From contig NZ_JABX01000004.1 of NCBI RefSeq assembly GCF_001469165.1, positions 153,035 through 217,034 on the forward strand: a DNA stretch of 64,000 nt, written 5' to 3'. The stretch is from Thiohalocapsa sp. ML1. GTDB taxonomy: Bacteria; Pseudomonadota; Gammaproteobacteria; Chromatiales; Chromatiaceae. Positions 46,545-54,873 of this stretch are shown here, in pieces (positions within the stretch are counted from its first letter, which is position 1; each line of letters begins with the position of its first letter). The notes under the pieces are model-generated. The model searched no databases, was not told the origin of the DNA, and was given only the letters and a program-made list of their open reading frames with translations. The translations under genes and the position numbers were made by a program.

Positions 46545-47204
46545 TCAGCGCAGCAAGCGATCCTTCTCCTTGCCGTCGACCAGCAGCGCCGACAGGCGCT
46601 TCACATACTTCGGGCGGTTCAGCAGCATCTGCAAGCTGTGCTTGCGGGTCGCCTTCACGGCGCTGGAGGGGTCGAAGTAGGCCTTGGCGTTGTCGACGCT
46701 GAGTACGAAGGGCGGCTCCCCCTCGCGCGCGAGCATCCAGCTCATGAGCAATGCACCGGTGCGATGGTTGCCCTCGATATAGAGCTGGGGCTCGCTCAGC
46801 ACATGAACGTAGGCACCGGCGGCCCGCCGCCGGACGGATTCCGCGGCATGCAGCCGGACCCATTCGGCGAGGGACTCGAAGCTGCCATCGCCCTTGGCGT
46901 AGAAGCGCTCCTCCGTGGCGGCGAGCGCCGCGGCGCACTCCGCCCGGAGCAGCCGGTCGCTGCCGCAGATGACCAGAAAGTTGAGCTCCAGCAACGCCCG
47001 CGAGCTGCCGAGCGCAAACGGATCAATGCGCTCCGCGAGCAGGCCATCCACCTGCCGGTAGCCCGCCACCATGTGCTCGATGACGAGCTCCGACAGCGGA
47101 TCGCGGCGCGTCTCCAATTGGCTGTTGATGTGCTCGAAGTCGCGCTGGACGGCTCGCAGCGACGCCTCGATGACCGGCAGATTCAAACGTCGCGGCTTCG
47201 CCAT
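46545..47204 (-). CDS. Fic-domain-like protein with variant motif
   Basis: A 219-residue mainly helical protein. Residues 139-153 (PQLYIEGNHRTGALL) line up with the Fic active loop HPFxxGNGRxxR, but the catalytic histidine position is not His and the NGR becomes NHR, so adenylylation as in standard Fic enzymes is doubtful. I start at the ATG at 47204 (MAKPRRLNL). No partner antitoxin gene is next to it. A microsatellite lies after its stop, and repeat copy F lies upstream. Confidence 0.6.
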   Translation of the reverse strand: MAKPRRLNLPVIEASLRAVQRDFEHINSQLETRRDPLSELVIEHMVAGYRQVDGLLAERIDPFALGSSRALLELNFLVICGSDRLLRAECAAALAATEERFYAKGDGSFESLAEWVRLHAAESVRRRAAGAYVHVLSEPQLYIEGNHRTGALLMSWMLAREGEPPFVLSVDNAKAYFDPSSAVKATRKHSLQMLLNRPKYVKRLSALLVDGKEKDRLLR

Positions 47205-47348
47205 GACCTCAGCGCAAGAGCGGCCCGGCGGGGCGAAGCCCGCTGTTGGTATTGGAGGGGACCAGCGCGGGCGGGTGGCCCGCGGCGGTGTGAATGGATT
47301 GCCGCACGGCGCCAACTGCGTGCAGGTGCGTCGAGCTCCAGAATGTCA

Positions 47349-47470
47349 AAGGACCGAGGGCCAAGCGAGCCGTCCTCGGCCCTCGGCCCCCGGCCCTTGT
47401 TTCAACGGCGACGCGAGCGGGTCGCGGAGCACCGCGCCGCCCTTGTCGGTCTGAGCCTCCGCCTCGCTAG
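47349..47470 (+). repeat. Dispersed heptamer-hairpin repeat, copy F
   Basis: It has a GAGGGCCAAG arm and the CTCGGCCCTCGG arm, then the spacer found in copy A (TTTCAACGGCGACGCGAGC against TTCACCTGCGGCGATGACC), then GGTCTGAGCCTCCGCCTC and GCTAG. Its final CTAG contains, on the minus strand, the TAG stop of the pstS gene at 47467. Confidence 0.75.
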
Positions 47471-48549
47471 TAAACGGCTTCGACCTTGGCCCGGGCCATC
47501 TCGACCATGTCTTCGGGCAGCGGAATATAGCCCATCTCCTCGGCAATGGGCTGGCCGTCGGCGAGCCCCCAGAGCACGGCGCCCTTGAGCGCCTCGCGCT
47601 TGGCCGCGTCCGGATACGACTGGTACAGCAAGAGCCAAGTGTAACCGACAATGGGATAGGCGCCGTCGCCGGGTGGGTCGGGGACGAACACACGCAGATC
47701 ATCCGGGACCTCCTGTGCCGATGCGAGGGCCGCCGTGCCGGACTCTGGCGTCGGCGCCACCAGCTCGCCCGCCTTGTTCTCGATCATCGCCATGGGCAGG
47801 CCCAAGCGCTTCGCGAACTGGTACTCCATGTAACCGATGCTACCGGTGCTGATCTTCACCCGCTGCGCAACGCCCTCGTTGTAGTTGACCTTCATCGTGT
47901 TGCCCGGCCAGTCGAGCTGCTTGGCCACGCCCGCAACGTCGCGCCAGGCCGGAAAGGCCGCGGCCAAGTGGCTGGTCATGATGAAGGTCGTGCCGCTGCT
48001 GTCGCGCCGCACCACCGGCGTCACGGTCTTGCTGGGCAGCGTCACGCCCGGATTCGCCGCAGCGATAATCGGGTCGTTCCAGGACTTGATGGTGCCGGTG
48101 AAGATGCCTTGCACCGCCGCGCGCGAGAGCTTGAGCTCATCAACCCCCGGCAGGTTGTACGCCAGCGCGACGATGCCACCGGTGGTGGGCACCATCACGG
48201 CGCCGCGCTCGCCGACCTGCGCGAGATCCTTATCCGACAGCGCCGCATCGCTGGCGCCGAAGTCTACGTCGGCGCCGTCGAAGACCTTGCCGTCCGGGTC
48301 CTTCCCGGCCAGAAACAGCGCGGTGCCCTTGCCGCTGCCGACGCCGGCATACTCAAACCGCACACCGGGCGCCTGCTCAGCGTAGGCGCTGATCCATTCT
48401 TCGTACAACGGCTGCGGGAAGGTGGCGCCAGCGCCGCGGATCACCAGGTCGCCCTCGGCGCTGTCGGCGCTGTCGGCGCCTTCGGCGGCAGACACTGCGA
48501 GCAGCGCAAATGCGGCGGCCGCGCACGCAACGGATCGAACGCTCTGCAT
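47467..48549 (-). CDS. pstS: Phosphate ABC transporter substrate-binding protein (distal copy)
   Basis: A 360-residue periplasmic phosphate-binding protein. A signal peptide (about residues 1-24) precedes GAGATFPQPLYEEW, and the phosphate loop RRDSSGTTFIMTSHL keeps Arg, Ser, Gly and Thr as in E. coli PstS; the Asp ligand lies in DFGASDAAL. AGGAG lies ahead of the ATG at 48549. It is the last gene of the pst operon, 87 bases after pstB, and differs clearly from the first pstS at 51725. Confidence 0.9.
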   Translation of the reverse strand: MQSVRSVACAAAAFALLAVSAAEGADSADSAEGDLVIRGAGATFPQPLYEEWISAYAEQAPGVRFEYAGVGSGKGTALFLAGKDPDGKVFDGADVDFGASDAALSDKDLAQVGERGAVMVPTTGGIVALAYNLPGVDELKLSRAAVQGIFTGTIKSWNDPIIAAANPGVTLPSKTVTPVVRRDSSGTTFIMTSHLAAAFPAWRDVAGVAKQLDWPGNTMKVNYNEGVAQRVKISTGSIGYMEYQFAKRLGLPMAMIENKAGELVAPTPESGTAALASAQEVPDDLRVFVPDPPGDGAYPIVGYTWLLLYQSYPDAAKREALKGAVLWGLADGQPIAEEMGYIPLPEDMVEMARAKVEAVY

Positions 48550-48636
48550 GACCTTCTCCTCGGTTCGTGGACCTCTAGGGCACAGGCGCGGGGGCACGCG
48601 TGCCGCGGGAACGCGCGCGGGCAAGTCGAGCCCCGA

Positions 48637-49476
48637 TCAACTGAACTCGCCGGCCACGTATTCCTTGGTCAGCTTCTGCTGCGGGTCTTCAAACACCTGC
48701 TTGGTCGGGCCCATCTCCACCAGGTAACCGGTGCGCCCGCCTTGGGAGATGTCCACCGAGAAGAAGGCCGTGGTGTCGCCGACGCGGGTCGCCTGCTGCA
48801 TGTTGTGGGTAACCAGGGCCACCGTGAAGCGCTCGCGCAGTTCCAGCATCAGCTCCTCCACCTGGCGCGTGGCGATGGGGTCGAGCGCCGAGCAGGGCTC
48901 GTCCATCAGCAGCACATCGGGCTCGGTGGCGATGGCGCGCGCAATGCACAAGCGCTGCTGCTGCCCACCGGACAGGCTCAGGCCGCTGTTCTTGAGCTTG
49001 TCCTTGACCTCCTTCCACAGCGCCGCACGCTCCAGCGCCTTCTGCACCTTCTCGTCGTAGTTGCCTTTGAACTTGTTCAGCCGCAGGCCGAAGGCGACGT
49101 TATCGTAGATGCTCATCGAGAACGGGTTCGGCTGCTGGAACACCATGCCGATATAGCGGCGCACCACTACCGGGTCCACGCCCTTCGCGTAGATGTCCTG
49201 GCCGTGATAGTTCACCGTGCCCTCGAAGCGGAAGATCGGGATCAGATCATTCATCCGGTTCAGGCTGCGCAGCACCGTGGACTTGCCGCAGCCGGACGGA
49301 CCGATGAACGCGGTGATCTTGTTCTTCTCGATGGGTACGAAACTGTCACGTACAGCCAGAAAGCTGCCGTAGAAGATCTTCTTGACGTTGCAGTCGATCA
49401 CGGTCGAGCCCTGAGTGACGTAGGGCTCCGCGATGAAATCGGACACGCTGGTCATGTCGCTTGCGGGGGCGTTCAT
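48637..49476 (-). CDS. pstB: Phosphate ABC transporter ATP-binding protein
   Basis: A 279-residue ATPase of the Pst phosphate importer. Walker A is GPSGCGKST, the signature is [14 protein letters not shown], and Walker B is [18 protein letters not shown] lies ahead of the ATG. It lies 23 bases after pstA. A 12-base perfect palindrome (GGCACGCGTGCC, 48593-48604) is in the short gap between it and the distal pstS. Confidence 0.96.
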   Translation of the reverse strand: MNAPASDMTSVSDFIAEPYVTQGSTVIDCNVKKIFYGSFLAVRDSFVPIEKNKITAFIGPSGCGKSTVLRSLNRMNDLIPIFRFEGTVNYHGQDIYAKGVDPVVVRRYIGMVFQQPNPFSMSIYDNVAFGLRLNKFKGNYDEKVQKALERAALWKEVKDKLKNSGLSLSGGQQQRLCIARAIATEPDVLLMDEPCSALDPIATRQVEELMLELRERFTVALVTHNMQQATRVGDTTAFFSVDISQGGRTGYLVEMGPTKQVFEDPQQKLTKEYVAGEFS

Positions 49477-49499
49477 GCCGGTTACCTCGGTGACGAAAG

Positions 49500-50414
49500 T
49501 TAGGCCTTGGGCTGACCGACGAGGCGAGCCAGGATGTTGAAGACGAGGACGATCAGCACCAGCACCAGCGACGCGGTCCAGGCCAGCTCGATCTGGTTCT
49601 CGAACGGCATGCCGGAGAAGTTGTAGATCAGGATGGACAGTGACGCGGTGGGGTTATTCACCGGCGCCAGCGACTCCAGGAAGTAGTTACTGAAGAGCGC
49701 CGTAAAGAGCAATGGCGCCGACTCACCGGCGGCCCCGGCGATGGCGAGCATCACGCCGGTCAGGATGCCGGGGAGACCCGTCGGCAGCACCACCTTCCAG
49801 ATCACCTGCGTGCGCGTGCAGCCCATGCCGAAGGCCGCGTCCTTCATGCGCTGCGGCACCTGCGCGATGGCCTCCTCCGCGGCCAGCACCACCGTCGGCA
49901 GCATCAGCACCGCCAGCGCCAAGCCGCCGGCCCAGGGCGAGTAACCGAAGTTGATGACGAGCACCGCGTAGACAAAAACGCCGGCCAGGATGGACGGGAA
50001 GCCGGTCAGCACCTTGGCGAGGAACCGCGAATAGGTCGCGAGCTGGCTGGTCCGGCCGAGGATGGCGAGGTAGATCGCCGCCATGATGCCGAAGGGCACC
50101 GAGATGACGGTCGCGATGGCGACCATCACCAGGGTGCCGACGATCGCCGGTCCGATGCCGCCGCCCATCTCGAAGCCGGCCGGCGGCAGCGCCGTCAGCA
50201 CCTCGACGATGTCGCTGCCGAACAGCCGCGAGCCGCCCTGCATCAGCAGCATGATGATCACCGAGATGAGCGGAATGGCCGCAAGAATTGCGATGATCCA
50301 CGTGATACCGGTCAGGATGTTGTTCTTGATGGCGCGCCCTTCCCACGCCTGGCGCTGCAGGTTGGGCCGAACGAAGGCCGGCGCGGCCGGCGCGGTGAGA
50401 TCGATGTCGGTCAT
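49500..50414 (-). CDS. pstA: Phosphate ABC transporter permease PstA
   Basis: A 304-residue permease with six hydrophobic helices and the EAA-like loop [29 protein letters not shown] (in part shown). It forms the membrane channel with PstC. Its ATG overlaps the pstC stop by four bases (ATGA), so translation is coupled. Confidence 0.94.
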   Translation of the reverse strand: MTDIDLTAPAAPAFVRPNLQRQAWEGRAIKNNILTGITWIIAILAAIPLISVIIMLLMQGGSRLFGSDIVEVLTALPPAGFEMGGGIGPAIVGTLVMVAIATVISVPFGIMAAIYLAILGRTSQLATYSRFLAKVLTGFPSILAGVFVYAVLVINFGYSPWAGGLALAVLMLPTVVLAAEEAIAQVPQRMKDAAFGMGCTRTQVIWKVVLPTGLPGILTGVMLAIAGAAGESAPLLFTALFSNYFLESLAPVNNPTASLSILIYNFSGMPFENQIELAWTASLVLVLIVLVFNILARLVGQPKA

Positions 50415-51388
50415 GCCTTACCCTCGAACTTGCGCACCGTGTACTGCTGCACGGCGAGGCCGGCGACATTGACGATGAAGGTGATCAGGAGCAGCACCAG
50501 GGCCGCGTACATCAGCGCCTGCACCTCGATGCCACCCGCCTCCGGGAAGCTCGATGCCAGCAGCGACGCCAGCGTGTTGGCCGGTGCGAACAGCGACAGG
50601 TTGATCTGATTGGCGTTGCCGATCAGCATCGCGAGCGCCATGGTCTCGCCGAGCGCACGGCCGAAGCCCAGCACCAGCGCCGCCAGAATGCCGCTGGAGG
50701 CCGTCGGCAGCATGACCTTCAAGATGGCTTCCCACTTGGTCGTGCCCATGCCGTAAGCGGCCTCCTTGACCTTGTACGGAATGCGGCGGAAGGCATCGAC
50801 GGAGATGGCAGCGACCGTCGGCAGGATCATGATGGCGAGCACCAGCGCCGCCGGGGCCATGCCCGGGCCGCTGAGATCGGTACTGAAGAACGGCACCCAG
50901 CCGAAGTGCTGATGCAGCCATTCGGCGCCCGGGCGGATCATGGGAATCAGCACGTAGATGCCCCAAAGGCCGTAGACCACAGACGGGATCGCCGCCAGCA
51001 GCTCGACGATGGTGCGAAACACCACGGCGAGCTTGGCGTGAATGAAGTCCTGGGTCAGGAAGATGGCGATGGAGATACCGAACACGCCACCTAGCAGCAG
51101 CGCCAGCAGGGAGCTGTAGAGCGTGCCCCAGATCTCGGGCAGGACGCCGAAAACCCCTTTATTGACGTCCCAGGTGGTCCCGTACCAGAAGCCCAGGCCG
51201 TACTTAGAGATGGCCGGCATCGCTTCCTTGCCGAGCTCCCACAGGATCAGGGCCGTCAGCACCACGATCAGGGCGGCGCAGACATACGCGATGCCGCGGA
51301 ACACGGAGTCGGTGGTGAGCTCGCCGCCGCTCGGCGGTCGCGTGATCGTGCCGGACGATCCCGCTCGTTCAAACGGATTGGTCGCCAT
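50411..51388 (-). CDS. pstC: Phosphate ABC transporter permease PstC
   Basis: A 325-residue permease. It has the long periplasmic loop between helices 1 and 2 (KYGLGFWYGTTWDVNKGVFG) and the EAA-like RIPYKVKEAAYGMGTTKWE. It pairs with PstA, whose start lies in its stop codon. The first pstS gene ends 336 bases upstream, which leaves room for partial termination between them. Confidence 0.94.
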   Translation of the reverse strand: MATNPFERAGSSGTITRPPSGGELTTDSVFRGIAYVCAALIVVLTALILWELGKEAMPAISKYGLGFWYGTTWDVNKGVFGVLPEIWGTLYSSLLALLLGGVFGISIAIFLTQDFIHAKLAVVFRTIVELLAAIPSVVYGLWGIYVLIPMIRPGAEWLHQHFGWVPFFSTDLSGPGMAPAALVLAIMILPTVAAISVDAFRRIPYKVKEAAYGMGTTKWEAILKVMLPTASSGILAALVLGFGRALGETMALAMLIGNANQINLSLFAPANTLASLLASSFPEAGGIEVQALMYAALVLLLITFIVNVAGLAVQQYTVRKFEGKA

Positions 51389-51724
51389 GTGCTGTACCTG
51401 GGCGATTGGCTATCAGGGGGTTGCTGTGGTCGATCTGGGGAGCGAGCGCATCGTGCCGCTCCCGCGGCAGCTTAGCAGGCGTGGGGCGCCTCCCGGGCGC
51501 GGTTTGTCAGTGCGGTGGGCCGGTCGCCTGTGGCAGTCCGGGCTGCGAGTCTCGCCGCCAAGCGCAGGCTGCATCCGGATCTGGTCTTGCCAGCGGATGA
51601 GCCGAGCTTGCTTCGCGACGCCTTGCCGTTGCCCTGTCCACGCCGGAGATGCCAAGCCCCGGACCGGCGCGACGAAGCCTCGGCTCTGTCGCACCCGTCC
51701 GGGTCGGTCACCTGAGGTAAAGTC
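51389..51724. other. Spacer between pstS and pstC
   Basis: A 336-base gap without a gene. Close to the pstS stop are two imperfect stems (51669-51691, GCGAC..GTCGC; and ACCCGTCCGGGT at 51693-51704). They may give the higher pstS than pstC expression common in pst operons, but there is no U-run. Confidence 0.35.
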
Positions 51725-52819
51725 TTACTTGATGACCTTCAGGGCTTCCTGCACCTTGGCGATCACGTCCGCCGGCAACGGGATGTAGCCGAAACTGTCG
51801 GCCTGGCCCTGCGCGGCATCGCTCGTCAGGTACGCGATCATGTCCTGCACCGCCTTCAGCTTGGCCGCTTCGTACTCCGTGTAGAGCAACAGCCAGGTCA
51901 TGGACGCGATCGGGTAGGCGTTGTCGCCGGCCGGATCGTTCACGAAGGCACGCAGGTCCGGGGCGCCGCCGGGCAGCGTGTTCTGCGGGAACTCGGCGCT
52001 GGCGACGGCGTCGGCACCAGACGCGGGGCCCGGCGCAACGAAGTTGCCGGCCTTGTTCTCGAGCAGCGCGACCTGCGCGTGACCCGTCAGCTTCGCGAAG
52101 CCGTACTCGACGTAGCCGATGGTGCCCTTGTTCTGCTTGATCTGCGCCATCACGCCGTCGTTCTTCGGCGCCTTGATGAAGTTGTCCTGGCCGGGCCAGT
52201 TCGGGGACTTGGACTGGCCGACCTTGTCCTTGAACAGCGGGCTGATCTCGGCCAGGTGGCCGGTGAAGACGTAGCTGGTGCCCGAGGAGTCGGAGCGCAC
52301 GACGACGGTGATCTTGCTGTCCGGCAGCTCGACGCCCGGGTTGGCGGCGGCGATCTTCGGATCGTTCCAATTGGTGATCTCGCCGGCGAAGATGGCCGGG
52401 TAGACGTCACGCGGCAGCCTAAGCTCCTTCACGCCTTCCAGGTTGAAGGCCAGCACCACTTCACCCGCCGTCATCGGCAGCAGCACAACGTCCTTGCCCT
52501 GCTTCTCCTTCACCACCGCGATCTCCTCGTCGCTCATGGCCGCGTCGGAGCCCGCGAAGTCCACGGCACCCTCCTGCAGGTCCTTGATGCCGGCGCCGCT
52601 CCCCTTGGACTGGTAGTCAACGCGGACGCCGTCCGGGTTGAACTCCTTCTTGACCGCCTTGTCCTGCGAGAACTGCTTGAACCAGGCGGCGTAGATCGGA
52701 GCCGGGAAGCTCGCGCCGGACCCGTTCAGCTTCTCGGCGGCTTGGGCCGCACCGCTTAGGGTCAGCGCCGCGACGCAGCCGGCGATTGCCGCGGACTTGA
52801 GGAAACTCGTGTACATCAT
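51725..52819 (-). CDS. pstS: Phosphate ABC transporter substrate-binding protein (proximal copy)
   Basis: A 364-residue periplasmic phosphate-binding protein, first gene of the pst operon. The signal peptide (about residues 1-26, ending AAQA) is followed by NGSGASFPAPIYAAW; the phosphate loop RSDSSGTSYVFTGHL and VDFAGSDAAM are intact. Two adjacent ATGs at 52819 and 52816 are possible starts; a GGAG about ten bases ahead favours the first. A Pho-box-like site lies about 90 bases upstream. Confidence 0.93.
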   Translation of the reverse strand: MMYTSFLKSAAIAGCVAALTLSGAAQAAEKLNGSGASFPAPIYAAWFKQFSQDKAVKKEFNPDGVRVDYQSKGSGAGIKDLQEGAVDFAGSDAAMSDEEIAVVKEKQGKDVVLLPMTAGEVVLAFNLEGVKELRLPRDVYPAIFAGEITNWNDPKIAAANPGVELPDSKITVVVRSDSSGTSYVFTGHLAEISPLFKDKVGQSKSPNWPGQDNFIKAPKNDGVMAQIKQNKGTIGYVEYGFAKLTGHAQVALLENKAGNFVAPGPASGADAVASAEFPQNTLPGGAPDLRAFVNDPAGDNAYPIASMTWLLLYTEYEAAKLKAVQDMIAYLTSDAAQGQADSFGYIPLPADVIAKVQEALKVIK

Positions 52820-52907
52820 GGCTCTGTGCTCCATCTGTCGTGGTGAGCAGGTTTGGCTCCGGGGCTGGAGCGCGCCGCTCATTCTGGAGCGTCAATCAGG
52901 CGTTTTC

Positions 52908-52925
52908 GTGAATTTTTGATGACGG
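52908..52925 (-). promoter_or_regulatory. Candidate Pho box
   Basis: On the minus strand the 18 bases read CCGTCATCAAAAATTCAC; 12 match the enterobacterial Pho box CTGTCATAAAACTGTCAT, including GTCAT and TCA of the two half-sites. It is about 90 bases before the first pstS start, a normal place for PhoB control. Neither phoB nor phoR is in the window. Confidence 0.4.
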
Positions 52926-53338
52926 GATCGGCCTTAGCGCACATGCGCTTTGACCGACGGCGCCCCGGTTTCACGCCTGACGCAAGCCCGCTCCCGCCCG
53001 CCGGCGAGCCGAGATCAGGGGCCGAGCGGACAGCAAGCGCAACGCGGCTCAAGGTACTGGGACGCGCCCCGCCACGGCAACCGGGGTCGCGATGGGCGCG
53101 GAGGATGACTGTCAGGCAGAGGGATGCGTGCCGTGGGACGGCGTCGCCTCGGCCTGCGGAGCAACATGCTTCGCGGTCAGGAAGCGGCGACCGCGACCGG
53201 CTCTGCGGAGAAACCGCGCCTTGAAGTCAGCAAACGACGATTGAGACCGGCACCGCGGCGCCGGCTCGCGCAGATGCAGAAGATGCGCCGACCAGGGAGC
53301 ACCGCAATCGCGGCGTCACAACGCTCGGCACCAGCAGA

Positions 53339-53364
53339 CCCGCGCCGCATCGCCGCGGCGCGGG
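53339..53364 (-). terminator. Perfect 10-bp GC hairpin after a small gene
   Basis: CCCGCGCCGC, a six-base loop ATCGCC, then GCGGCGCGGG form a perfect 10-bp stem nine bases beyond the stop of the 43-residue gene (minus strand). No U-run follows, so termination is likely but not certain. Confidence 0.45.
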
Positions 53365-53372
53365 CCGGCGGG

Positions 53373-53504
53373 TCAGCCCTTCTTGCCAGTGAACCCCTTG
53401 AAGAGGTTCGTCACTTTGTCCTGGGCGTCTTTTGCCCACGGCGGCTGCGGCAGGTTCCAGCCGACGACGATACCCACCACAACCCCGAACAAGAAAATCA
53501 CCAT
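53373..53504 (-). CDS. Small single-pass membrane protein
   Basis: A 43-residue open frame. One hydrophobic helix (MVIFLFGVVVGIVVGW) with a small-residue GxxxG spacing is followed by NLPQPPWAKDAQDKVTNLF and a lysine-rich end, so the N-terminus likely spans the inner membrane and the tail is amphipathic. TAGGAG lies six bases ahead of the ATG and a 10-bp hairpin follows the stop, which makes it a complete small gene. Function unknown. Confidence 0.7.
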   Translation of the reverse strand: MVIFLFGVVVGIVVGWNLPQPPWAKDAQDKVTNLFKGFTGKKG

Positions 53505-53763
53505 CACGGTCTCCTAAATTGGTTGGCAAACATACGGCCGAGGCCATTATGCGCGCGTCCAGCGTCGGCGCGCGACCGGTAGGCGCTCGCTTCGGGCAGG
53601 CAGCGGCGTCCCCGGCGCTGCCGGTGTCTCTACCGCCGCAGCGTAAGGCGCAACCGGCCTGTGCGACAATTGCGCCCCCGCAACCAGCCCGCTCGACGCC
53701 CATGCGGCCGGGCCAATGCGCTTCGCTGTAACGGCCCCCAGCGGCCCTGATCCTCATCATCGA

Positions 53764-54873
53764 ATGCCCGAGCCCATCGTGACCCAGCGTCAACTGATCC
53801 GAATGCCAGTCCGCATGCCGGCGGCCATCCTCCTCGCCTGCCTCGCCACGGCGGCACCCGCCGCAGAGCCCGCGCTCAGCGGCGCAGGCGCCATCTTCCC
53901 GTTTCCGCTGTACGCGACCTGGCTCAAGCAACTCGCCCGCGATCCCGACGTTCGCTCCGCATGGAACAGCACCGGCGCGCGCATCGACTATCGGGCGACC
54001 AGCACCGACGCAGGCGTGCAGGCCCTGATCGAAGGCGACGTCGATTTCGCAGCGTCCGATCGTTCCATCGACAACGCGGAGATGGCCAAGGTGACGCGCG
54101 GCGTCGTCGCGCTGCCGATGACCGCCGGCAGCGTCGTGCTCGCCTACAACCTGCCCGGCGTCACGGACCTGCGCCTGCCGCGCACCATCTATCCGGCCAT
54201 CTTCGCCGGCAGGATCACCCGCTGGGACGACCCCGCCATTGCTGCGGCCAACCCGGATGTGACCCTGCCCGCGCTCGACATCACCGTCGGCGTGCGCGCC
54301 GATGCGGCCCGCGCCACCGACGTGCTAACGGCGCATCTCAGCGCCGTCGACGCCCAGTTCAAGCGCGACATCGGCCGCGCCAAGGCGCCGGCCTGGCCGG
54401 AGCAGCCGAGCTTCATGCGCGCGGCGATGAACGACGGCGTCGCCGCCGCCATCGCGCAGACGCCAGGGGCCATCGGCTATTTGGATTACGGCTACGCCAA
54501 GCTCGCCGGCGTCAGCGCACTCGCGCGGCTCGAGAACAAGGCCGGGCAGTTTGTCGCCCCTAGCGTCGTCGCCGGCGCCGCGAGCCTGGCCGAGGTGTCC
54601 TTCCCGGAGGCCAAGCTGCCGAGCGGCGCCGCAGATCTGCGCGCCCAGGACTACGACCCGGCAGGCGACGCCGCCTATCCCATCACCGCCATGACCTGGA
54701 TGCTGTTCTATGCCAAGGGCTACGGCGGCGAGCGCCACGCCGCCGTGCGCGACCTGATCGACTACGCCACCAGCGACGCCGCGCAGCAGCAGGCCGCGGA
54801 CCTGGGCTACGTGCCCCTGCCGGAGCGCGTGCTGACGCTGAGCCGGGCGGCCGCCGGGGTCATCGCAGAATGA
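53764..54873 (+). CDS. PstS-like protein with an altered phosphate-binding loop
   Basis: A 369-residue PstS paralogue with a signal peptide (PAAILLACLATAAPAAEP). The fold is kept: GAGAIFPFPLYATWL, VDFAASDRSID, IYPAIFAGRITRWDDPAI, SYP-like ends. But at the phosphate site the usual SSGT becomes AARA (RADAARATDVL, about 54292-54321) and the T of GATFP is I. The start could be the ATG at 53764 or 53803. Its stop overlaps the mfd start (ATGA), so it is coupled to a DNA-repair gene rather than to the transporter. It probably binds another ligand or has a structural role. Confidence 0.8.
   Translation: MPEPIVTQRQLIRMPVRMPAAILLACLATAAPAAEPALSGAGAIFPFPLYATWLKQLARDPDVRSAWNSTGARIDYRATSTDAGVQALIEGDVDFAASDRSIDNAEMAKVTRGVVALPMTAGSVVLAYNLPGVTDLRLPRTIYPAIFAGRITRWDDPAIAAANPDVTLPALDITVGVRADAARATDVLTAHLSAVDAQFKRDIGRAKAPAWPEQPSFMRAAMNDGVAAAIAQTPGAIGYLDYGYAKLAGVSALARLENKAGQFVAPSVVAGAASLAEVSFPEAKLPSGAADLRAQDYDPAGDAAYPITAMTWMLFYAKGYGGERHAAVRDLIDYATSDAAQQQAADLGYVPLPERVLTLSRAAAGVIAE

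Larger units (their letters stand above)
52820..53372. other. Intergenic region upstream of pstS
   Basis: About 550 bases without a supported gene. It holds the Pho-box-like site at 52908-52925 near the pstS end and the strong hairpin at 53339-53364 at the other end. The middle is GC-rich and shows nothing recognisable. Confidence 0.4.

Noticed and set aside
52853..53582. Open frames on both strands between pstS and the small membrane protein
   Set aside because: They are arginine- and proline-rich, lack ribosome binding sites and have no motif; only the 43-residue frame is supported.
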